Translations under genes and position numbers: made by a program | Assembly (NCBI RefSeq): GCF_020536995.1 | Contig: NC_068356.1 | Location: 22,363,809-22,427,808 of the forward strand | Length of the DNA stretch: 64,000 nt | Direction: 5' to 3' | Origin: Dreissena polymorpha | Lineage: Eukaryota; Mollusca; Bivalvia; Myida; Dreissenidae | Part shown: piece after piece, positions 49,301-61,300 of the stretch | Position numbering within the stretch: the stretch's first letter is position 1 | How the letters are laid out: each line of letters begins with the position of its first letter | Notes under the pieces: generated by a model | Told to the model about the DNA's origin: nothing | Seen by the model: only the letters and a program-made list of their open reading frames with translations | Database searches by the model: none

Positions 49301-52300
49301 CCCTATTAAAATAGTGATCTCTGGATCAATGCTTCTTTATCATTTATACAGGAATATTGACTTCAAATGATAATTGAATAACTGTGAATTACTGGCACGC
49401 ACCAACATAAAACATTGCTAAATGCTTGATGTGCTCTTATTAAAATTTCAGAGGATTAAGAAGAAAGATTACGACAAGTTGTCAGACTATCACAAACGTC
49501 TGCTGGACATATATATATATGAGGCAAAGATGATTGGCATGCATAAGCTGGACAACAAGAAAAAAGACTACACATACATCATGGAATGCTACCAGAAGAT
49601 AGAAAGAAACCAGGAGGAATTCCAGTAAGCATAACTCTGTCAAATACACCATGGGTCTTATGTGCAGATTTAATATTATTTTCCTTTTGCTGGTCTGAGA
49701 CCAATATGGTTTGAAAATGACCGATTTAAATTTTTGGCCATGATAGTACCATTTCCCTTAATTCTCCAGTCACTGTCCAAAACACAAGTTTCTATGTTCA
49801 AGGTCATCCCACCATGTTTTCCTTGGGGAATCCTTGATTGTACCTTTTCATTTGGGCCTGGACAGCTTAATTTATGGCTCAATGGACTATCAATACGGGG
49901 ACTCTTGTGGGGCTGTATGATTTGGGCCTGATTATTCATGCAGTTATTTGTATGGCCATTCTGCTTTTGCCTGAGATTATTTTAATGCTCAGTATGAACT
50001 TTTGGAAAAGTGTGCCTGGCTGAACTGAATGCTTTGAAATTCTGTTGAAAACAGAGAGAAAAGTCCAACAAACAATACATTGTGAAAGGAGAGCATTATT
50101 TAATAGGTCTACATTTCTTCACAATATTCTGCCTTGTAGACGTAAGGTGATGACCCACAAGTCCCTGTTTTTTCTGGACCTCGGAGGACAAGCAGACTGG
50201 AAGTATTTGAAAGAATTACCTGCAGAGATTATACAGGAGATAGCTAGAGATAAGTATGTACTTGAAGACAGTTCCTGTGTTCTTGTTCCTTATACATTTA
50301 GCAGCATTTATCCTAATACAAATTGACGTACTAAAGTACTGTGCACCAAGAGTTGGAGACTTACCAACCATTCTCATTTCCTTGCTTTTGCTGGTTTAAA
50401 TAATTAAAACTTACATCATTTTAGTTGTCAGATAGCTATTAAAATTTTATTTAAAAAAATGTTATTTCATGTTTCACTGAATCTGTTTTCCTGCATTCAA
50501 CATCCTCCGAAGTCTTTATACTGATTCAACGTTTCACCTTTAACATACACATTTTTATAACATAAAGAGGCCCATTTTTGTAGTAATTGTTTTATGCACA
50601 TGATTATGTTATTTATAGTGATGGGAACAAATAACGTAACAGTCGAAAATCTTCCAAATATAGGAATCAAAAATTAATTTTTGAATATTCATTTTTTATG
50701 CAAAAAACTTCGAATAGAGTATTGGTGCAAAGTCTTTTTTTTCAGTGTAGACAATGTTCTTGTATACACAGGTGTTAATACACTGTGTTAAATCTATTGC
50801 CTAAGATAATTTACATGTTATTTATAGATCAGCGTCTAGCAATTAAGACAAAAGAGACAACACAGCTTTCATTTTTTTCGAATGGCCAATCATTTTAATT
50901 GCTATATCCAGATATTAAGTTCAGGATTATCATATCAGAATTTAGTTACTTAAAAAAGTAACCAATTAAATGTGGTTCTGTGATTTTGGAGTTCATTAAA
51001 AAAAAATGCGAAAACAAAAGCAAAAATATGATCTAGGGAAGGTTATCCAAATAATTTATTATAGGGTTGAAATAAATGAAAATTAAGGCAATATTTTCTG
51101 GAAATATCATATATCTTTTAAAAAAGAAATAAATTCAGTGAAAATGAAGAATATAATAATAGATAATTGTTTACAAAATTATTACTCTTATTCCCTTTTT
51201 AAAAGCTGTATATATTATAAAATAAGTATTGGTATTTTAGGCAATCAGGTACATTACTTTGCTCTGAAAGGTAGCAAGTTTGGACATTGAAATTTAAAGA
51301 TTAAAAATAACTAATATTGGAATATTTTCAAATAATGACAAACATATTTTTAAAATTCAAACATTATTGCACTATTCCTTCCCATCCTTACATATTAATC
51401 AGTCCATGAATGTTTGCCATGTATGGCCAGGTCAGCAGTAGACCGGGGGCCCTGGCGGGTGACCTTGAAGAAGCCCATTGTGGAGGCGTTCCTGGAGATT
51501 TGTCCCAACAGGACCCACCGCTTCAAGGTGTGGAATGGCTGGCACATCATTGGCACACACTTCTCCACAGATATTCGACTGCACACTTTTGAGATACCTG
51601 GTCAGATCACAGAAGCAAGGTAAGACAAACTGAGCTGCACTGTGTTAAAAGGGGGTTTAATGCATGTGCGTAAAGTGTTGTCCCATTTTGTTCTGTGCAG
51701 TCCGCACTGGCTTATCAGGGATAACACTTTCTGGGATAACACTTTCTGGGATAACACTTTCTGCTTCTAAAGTATTTTGAGTTAAAAGGAAGACTCCGCT
51801 TGACACCAATCTGAAAATTGTCATCTGTGATAAGCTTGCGCGCACTGCACAGAGTGCGATTCAACTGTGTTTTGCACTCCACATAACACTCTGATTTTGT
51901 TCTTTAATGAAAATGCATAAGAACATTGGAAGAAATATGTCATGTTTCATCTCACTGTATGTGTATTTTTGATGTCAATGATTTTTAAGCCGCTAGTCAG
52001 ACTGGACAAGTCTGTTTTAAAGTAAATATGGAGCCTGGGTTACAAGTTTGTATACAACTATTTCCTGTATTGTATAATAAATAATATATTGTTAGTGCTT
52101 GCTTAGTACAAGGGATCTCTGAGCTGGCCCTACAAATCTGTATTTAATGTGTGTTCAGGAGAGACATTGCCCGGTATTTAATGTGTGTTCAGGAGAGACA
52201 TTGCCCAGAAGGTGGGGTTTGAACATTTCACAGACCTGTGTATGGAGAGACGAATGGCAGGAAATCTGAAAACTGTTCTCACAATGTTAGACAGGTATTC

Positions 52301-55300
52301 ACCATTCTAGCTATTTATTGTCCCCTACCGGTTTTACCGGAGGGGACTTATGGTTTGCACTCTGTCAGTCTGTCTGTCAGTCTGTCTGTCCGTCACACTT
52401 TTCTGGATCCTGCAATAACATTTCATTTTGTTCTTACATCAACAATTCTGGTTGCTATGGCAACAAATAGACTAGAAATACTGCTGAAAATGGTGGTTTT
52501 CTGGATCCTGCGATAACTTTAAAAGTTCTTCATATTTTTTCATGAAACTTGAATCCCGGATAGATGGCAATATGGACATTATGCACCTCATTTCATTTTG
52601 TTCCTACGTTAAAAATTCTGGTTGCTGTGGCAAGCAACAAATAAAAAAATAAAATTCTGACAATGGTGGAATTTCTGAAAATGGTGGAGCCGGTAGGGGA
52701 CCATATTGCTAGGCAATCTCTTGTTTAAAATGATTTCTTGGTTCCCTTTGTTTCTAGCTGTTTTAAGTGCTTGGGCACCTCATTGAAAAATTGTTTACAT
52801 ATTTAAGTGTTGTTTTTAACCAGGTTTTTAACCAGGTTTTCCGAAGGAAAAAACTGGTTATTAGATTGGCGAAGGCGGGCGGGCTGGCTGGCTGGCTGGC
52901 TGGCGGGCTGGCTGGCTGGCTGGCGGGCTGGCGGAACAAGCTTGTCCGGGCAATAACTATGTCGTTCATTGTCAGATTTTAAAATAATTTGGCACATTTG
53001 TTCACCATCATTGGACGGTGTGTCGCGCGAAATAATTACGTCGATATCTCCAAGGTCAAGGTCACACTTTGAGTTCAAAGGTCAAAAATGGCCATAAATT
53101 AGCTTGTCCTGGCCATAACTATGTCATTCATTGTGAGATTTTAAAATCATTTGGCACATTTGTTCACCATCATGGGATGGTGTGTCGCACGAAAGAATCA
53201 CGTCAATATCTCCAATGTCAAGGTCGCCACGACTAAAAATAGATTAAAAAAAAAAAAAAACTTACAAAGGGGGTTAATTTTGTTTGTTCATTTATAAAGT
53301 TCAGTTTGAGTTTTCTCCCTTTATCAGATTTTTTTTTCACAATGATAACCTGGTTTTGTGACAATTTTGTCCCTTGTTATAATTGTTGTCTTGCAGAATT
53401 TTCAATGTTCAGTTATGCTACCAAATGACATGATGACAATCATTTCATTGTGATTATTTCACAAATATTGTCGCTTGAGCTGGATTACATGATACTGACC
53501 ATTTATTATGAAATGAGTTTCTTTTCTTAACATGAGCACTTTGTGCTGGTAAACCAGCTAATCCAGGTAAACTGTGTGTTGGTTTATAAACCGATGTAAG
53601 ATGACTGAAATATTGTTGAAAACCGAGATAATCTCAACAAAATTAACAAATAAGCACACAAACAAACAAACCTACAAATTGCAGATACAGGGAACATTTT
53701 CTACCAATGGCTAAGAAAGAAGTAGCCGACTTACAGCAGTTTGCAGCATCCATGGGACTAAAAGAGCCAATAAAACAGTGGGATATCCCCTACTACAGGC
53801 GCCTGCATTGTGATAAGCTGTACAGGTATGTACACTATGATAAGCTGTACAGCAATGGACACGATGATAAGCTATACAGGTATGGACACTATGATAAGCT
53901 GTACAGGTATGGACACTATGATAAGCTGTACAGGTATTGACACTATGATAAGCTGTACAGGTATTGACACTATGAAAAGCTGTACAGGTATGTACACTGT
54001 GATAAGCTGTACAGGTATGTACACTATGATAAGCTGTACAGGTATGGACACTATGATAAGCTGTACAGGTATGGACACTGTGATAAGCTGTACATATATG
54101 TACACTGTGATAAGCTGTTCATGTATGGGCACTATAAGCTGTACAGGTATGTACACTGTGATAAGCTGTACATGTATGTACACTGTGATAAGCTGTACAG
54201 GTATGGACACTATGATAAGCTGTACAGGTATGTACACTATGATAAGCTGTACATGTATGTACACTATGTTACGCTGTACAGGTATGGACACTATGATAAG
54301 CTATACAGGTATAGACAATATGATAAGCTGTACAGGTATGTACACTATGATAAGCTGTACAGCAATGGACACGATGATAAGCTGTACATGTTTGTACACT
54401 ATGATAAGCTGTATAGGAATGGACACTATGAAAGCTGTACAAGTATGGACAATATGATAAGCTGTACAGCAATGGACACGATGATAAGCTGTACATGTTT
54501 GTACACTATGATAAGCTGTATAGGAATGGACACTATGAAAGCTGTACAAGTATGGACAATATGATAAGCTGTACAGGTATGTACACTTTGATAAGCTGTA
54601 CATGTATGTACATCATGGTAAGCTGTACAAGTATGTACACTATGATAAGCTGTACAGGTATGGACACTAAAATAAACTGTACAGGTATATATGATAACCT
54701 GTACAGGTATGTACATTATGATAAGCTGTACAGGTATGGACAATGTGATAAGCTGTACAGGTATGTACACTATGATAAGCTGTACAGGTATGTACACTGT
54801 GATAAGCTGTACAGGTATTGACAATATGATAAGCTGTACAGGTATGTACACTGTGAAAAGCAGTACAGGTATTGACGCTGTGATAAGCTGTACTGGTATT
54901 GACACTATGATAAGCTGTACATGTATTGGCACTTTGATAATCTGTACAGGTATGTACACTGTGATAAGCTGTACATGTATGGACACTATGATCAGTTGTA
55001 CAGGTTTGAACACTATGTTAAGCTGTACAGGTATGATAAGCTGTACAGGTATGGACACTATGATAAGCTTTACAGGTATGGACATTATGATAAGCTGTAA
55101 AAGTAGGGACACTATGATAGGCTGTACATGTATGAACACAATTATAAGCTGTACAGGTAAAGACACTATGATAAGCTGTACAAGTATGGACACTATGATA
55201 AGGTGTACAGGTATGTACACCATGATAAGGTGTACAGGTATGTACACTATTATAAGCTGTACAGGTATGTACATGATGATTAGCTGTACAGGTATGTACA

Positions 55301-58300
55301 CTATGATAAGCTGTACAGGTATTGACACTATGATAAGCTGAACTGGTATGTGCACTATGATAAGGTGTACAGGTATGTACACTATTATAAGCTGTACAGG
55401 TATGTACACGATGATTAGCTGTACAGGTATGTACACTATGATAAGCTGTACAGGTATTGAAACTATGATAAGCTGAACTGGTATGTACACCATGATAAGG
55501 TGTACAGGTATGTACACTATTATAAGCTGTACAGGTATGCACACGATGATTAGCTGTACAGGTATGTACACTATGATAAGATGTACAGGTATTGACACTA
55601 TGATAAGCTGTACAGGTATTGACACTATGAAAAGCTGTATAAGAATGGACACTATGAAAGCTTTAAAGGTATTGACACTATGATAAGCTGTACAGGTATG
55701 TATACTGTGATAAGCTGTACAGGTATGGACGCTATAATCAGTTGTACAGGTATGAACACTATGATAAGCTGTACAGGTATGAACACTACAATAAGCTGTA
55801 CAGGTATGGACGCTATAATCAGTTGTACAGGTATGAACACTATGATAAGCTGTACAGGTATGTACACTATGATAAGCTGTACAGAGTATGTACACCATGA
55901 TTAGGTGTACTGGTATGTACACCATGATAAGGTGTACAGTTATGTACACTATTATCAGCTGTACAGGTATGTACACTTTGATAAGCTGTTAAGGTATATA
56001 CACTATGGTAAGCTGTACTTGTATTACACTATGATAAGCTGTAGAGGTATGGACACTATGATAAGCTGTACATCTATGTACTATGTGATTAGATTTAAAT
56101 GTATGCAGACTGTGTTATGCTGTCACATGTATGTACACTGTGATAAGCTGTACAGGTATTACACTATGATAAGCTGTACAGGTATGGACACTATGATACG
56201 CTGTACATCTATGTACTCTGTGATTTGATTTAAATGTATGCAGACTGTGTTATGCTGTACATATATGTACACTCTGATAAGCTATACAGGTATGTACAGT
56301 TTGATATCCTGAACAGGTATGTGCACTATGATACTCTGTACAGTTGTGTACTCTCTGATTAGATTTAATATATTTGCACAGTGATATGCTGTATATGTAT
56401 TTATTATATACCTGTTTAATGCTTTTAACAAAATACAGGTTGTATCAAACGTTGAAATAAAAAATCCCGTATTACGCTACTCGCTGTTTCCAATTCCGTA
56501 TTACCATACTAGCCGGACTACTTCGACCGATTTAATGACGTCACATTACACGAACTGAAAATAGAAATATTTTATATTACGAAATATATTACGTAGTTAA
56601 TCGTGTGACGTCATTTCTGTGACAAAACACAATAATTTTATTTAAATTCTGTAAGGACATGTCGGACGTGGTGTTTTTTATCAGTAAACAATGTGTTAAA
56701 AACGCATTTTGGAGGGTGTGTTTATCATGCCTAATGTATATTTCGATAGGAATACAATAAAATAGCGTGGTTTAAACTAAGTTTCGATAAAGACATGGAA
56801 GATAGAAGTGGAAGTGCATATCGTTTAAACGTTTTTGTTATAAACATCGGATTAAAGTTGTCAACTTAATTGTTATAAAAATTGGATTAACGATGGCATT
56901 AAGGTAAGCGTGTCGGAAACCTGGGTTTTCCCGGTTCGAATGTTTACACGTTAATTTACATAAACTGTATTCATACGCGTCTTAAATAAACTATGGCGTA
57001 CCGTTTTAGTCATTGTTTTGTCAGTTTTGTTAGAGAAAAAATACATTTGTCAACTGTTTTCGTTAGTTGTTGTATATAATAAAAGGAATATTACGCTAGT
57101 CAATTGTTCCAAGAGTTTGTATGACTCTTGTGGCTTGTGCTATTTCGCATCACACTGGAGGTTCCGCCTCTCGTGTGATACGTCATCACACAAGCCACTC
57201 GAGTAATACAAACTCTTGGAACAATTGACTAGCGTAATATTCCGTATGTACACTGTGATATGCTTACATGTATGTGACCTGTGATAAGCTGTACAGGTAT
57301 GTACACTGTGATATGCTATACAGTTATGTAAACTGTGATATGCAGTACATATATGGGTACCTTGATATGCTGTATAGGTATTTACACTGTGATATGCTGT
57401 ACATGTATGTACACTGGAATATGCACTACATGCATGTACACTGTGATATGCTGTTTATGTATGTACACTTTGATATGCTGTTCAGTTATGTAAACTGTGA
57501 TATGGAGTACACTATCATTGATTCTTCACTAAAGTAGTAAATTAGGAGTAAATTCTGACCCACGTGTATAATTTCCTCTGATGTTGCTGGAAAACATGTT
57601 TGCTGCTTTGTATTTCACGAGAGTGTCATTACGTACTTAAAACATACATTAAATGTTTCCTGTGCATTTTTTACAATAATTCCAGCATGTACTGATGCTA
57701 TTTAAAGTTTTTTCAATGTCCCCAACCACCGCAGCACATACTGCGTTTTGTTATATATCACTTTCCCGAAAATCATGAGATGACAAAACTCCATCAAAAG
57801 TATAAATAAAGTTCAAATAACTTAGTGTATACATCAAATTCTGTAAGAATATTTTATTTTTGAAAATATACATGTTGAAAACCATGTCCCTGAACCATTG
57901 AACAGATACGTTACCAAACTTCAGAGCTACAAGAATAACAATAGTATAACCCGTTTGATTATTAAAACTGCCTTTTTAAAATCACAAAACATTATATTTC
58001 ATCATCTAGACATTAATACTGCTACCAGAAACATTGAAAAGCAACGATGCCTTCATTAAGGTAAGGCGACATGTAGTTTTCTTTAAAACAGAACAGATAC
58101 GTTTCCATCCTTTCTCACTGAACATCATGTACCCTCGTTGGTATATGCATATCGGGTCTTTTTAAAGTACATTTTAAATATATAATTACCAAAAATTTTC
58201 AACTTTGATATATCTGACAAATATAAATGACGCATCTGATGTAGTTTAGTTTTGGGCAAACAGATATGTTATGAACAGATATGTTACCGATTTTCGCTAA

Positions 58301-61300
58301 ATGAGATTTAATTGATATTTTTGCGCGATAACCAAATGATGTCATATAGATGATGGTGTCATGTATCGAGCAACATCGCTGGACAGCGTTTTCCGCCATT
58401 TTTGTTTAAGGAAAGGAAAACAAAATATTAGAGGCTCTGGAAAACAAGGGTAAGTGGAGATTTTTGCAAATTTTGTTGGAAAATAGCTATGATGACATAC
58501 AATAACTCGATATAGAAATATTCCGAGAAATATAATGAAAAACTCTTTGACATTCTTGGTAACGTATCTGTTTTTTTCTGGTAACGTATCTGTTTTAAAA
58601 CGATACATGATTATATGCAGTTTATGTTTCATATTCATGCTTAAATTTACTCTGCAATGTATTTCATTTCAAGGTGTGTGACTTTAACAAATTAAAATAA
58701 AAAAAATAAGACACGTACTAGTACTTACGATATTGCTTTATGTAATATTTATGCCCCCCTTCGAAGAAGAGGGGGTATATTGTTTTGCTCATGTTGGTCC
58801 GTCCCTCCGTATGTATGTCCGTTCACCAGATGGTTTCCGGATGATAACTCAAGAACGCTTAGGCCTAGGATCATGAAACTTCATAGGTACATTGATCATG
58901 ACACGCAGATGACCCCAATTGATTTTCAGGTCACTAGGTCAAAGGTCAAGGTCACCGTGACCTGAAATAGTAAAATGGTTTCCGGATGATAACTCAAGAA
59001 CGCTTAGGCCTAGGATCATGAAACTTCATAGGTACATTGATCATGACTCGCAGATGACCCCTATTGATTTTCAGGTCACTAGGTCAAAGGTCAAGGTCAC
59101 GGTGACCCGAAATAGTAAAATGGTTTCCGGATGATAACTCAAGAACGCTTAGGCCTAGGATCATGAAACTTCATAGGTTCATTGATCATGACTCACAAAT
59201 GACCCCTATTGATTGCCAGGTCACTAGGTCAAAGGTCAAGGTCATGGTGACCCGAAACAGTAAAATGGTTTCCGGATGATAAGTCAAGAACGCTTACGCC
59301 TAGGATCACGAAACTCGACAGGTACATTGATCATGACTCGCAGATGACCCCTATTGATTTTCAGGTCATTAGGTCAAAGGTCAAGGTCAGATTGACTTGA
59401 AGAAGTAAAATGGTTTCCGGATGATAACTCAAGAATGCTTATGGCTAGGATCATGAAACTTCATAGGTAGATTGATCATTACTCGCAGATGATCCCTATT
59501 GATTTTCAGGTCACTAGGTCAAAGGTCAAGGTCACGGTGACTCAACTTAGAAAAATTGTTTCCGGATGATAACTGAAGAAGGCTTACGCCTAGGATCATG
59601 AAACTTCATAGGTACATTTATACAAACAGCCCTTGTTACATTTTATATAGAACAAGCAGTGTGTACGGAGTTAATTTGTATACCCATGATAATTTTGTTT
59701 TATTAAAATCATTAAAACCATTCTATTGATTTTAAGGCCAAATTATTAGGAACATAAAAATACAATTATTTGCTTTCAAAACAGTCAAATTGAAAATTAT
59801 CACCAATTAACAACTAAAACACAAAATACACTTCAGGCTTAAAAAGATTATGTAAATATATATAAACCAAGTTTTAAGGTGTCGATACAAGATGCCAGCG
59901 AGTTGTATGAATGGGCAACACACGAGAAGTATATCAAATTCGTATTCTACAGACAAGAGAACCCGCAGCAGATACGTTACTGAAATTGAAAATGACATTG
60001 TGATCGATGTTTTACGTGCAATGTAGTCGTTCACGCACATAAACAGACACATTTGTTGTTTGAAAGTGTTTTAAAGTTATTGTCAACGTTCCTACTGTGT
60101 TTTGTCAGTATCTATTAGTATGTAAAAATTAACACAATTTACTTCCATTCCATACCATGTACAATACAGCAAAAATGAAAACATTCATTTCGTACATGCA
60201 TGTTTATGTTTTAAGATTTGTAATATACGTATAAAACATATAACATTTTGACTATCACTTCTATTTTTATCATAACTGTTTGTTTCTATTAAATAACATA
60301 AAACCATATTGTTATTGCTGACACATGTAGAAAACAGAATCGTTACCACGATTAAATAGGACTCAATGCTCGTTATTTTGCAAGCTATGTAGTAATTAAC
60401 ACAAAGCATTTGAAGGATATGTTGTTTTACCTAATGTTTGAAAGTAATTGTTTATTCTCACACTGTTTTGTGAGCTTATATCTTGCATACAAACATTAAC
60501 ATTATAAACATTAACACACATATAGAACAGATACGTTACCATAGACAAAATGGCATTGAATGCTCTGTTTATTAAAAACTGTACAAACATTGCTTATTCA
60601 GACATATAATCGATTGGTCAAATGTGTTAGAACTGTTAACATGTGTTTATGTTCATGTTCAAAATCAAACATAATTTTGTGTCTTGTAGAATGAAATAAT
60701 CAGATACATTACCATCTCTTGTCATTTATTTACTCTTAATTATATAGAGATATATTACATACTTGATCCCTACTCAATTGTACTATAATCCCAGTAAGGG
60801 ACACTGGTAGTTTGATTAACTAATTCACATTGGATTGATATATATCTTTTTTGGAATACATACGCCTGATCAATAAGACGTTTTTTTTCCAGCACATTTT
60901 TCACACCCCGGATGGAACTTTAATATTTCATTCAAAATGTCTAACGGAGCATCAAATCATATAACATTTTAATGATTGTTTGTTGTGAGAATGTGAACCA
61001 GTCATTAAATCAAATACAACCATGCTTATACAATCAATATAGACCTTTAAACTAAGCAAAACCAATGTAACGTATCTGTTTTGCATAAAAAATGAGTTAA
61101 GGGAGACTTAATTTCAACATAAGTGAACAGAATTTGGGTAAAATGTTAGAAGGACCAGTATGTTTTCAATGTTATACATGCATTGAACTTTCATAAAAAG
61201 TTGATTTAATCTGGTAAGCGCAACATTTGATTTTAAGCTCAACCAATATCCTAATTTGCTACTTTAGTGGAGAATCAATGGTATGTACACTGTGATAAAT

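Noticed and set aside
52159-52192. Upstream acceptor as the true start of exon 8
   Set aside because: Adds 34 bases and breaks the frame that the second copy preserves.
53810-55341. Plus-strand frames of repeating ISCTGMDTM-type units (about 215 codons each)
   Set aside because: Off-frame readings of the same array, not in the frame fixed by exon 9.
54426-55976. 516-codon minus-strand open frame of repeating VQLIIVSIP/VHTCTAYHS-type units
   Set aside because: It is the antisense reading of the 27-bp splice-site array. Unit length divisible by three keeps frames open on both strands, and the real gene is on the plus strand.
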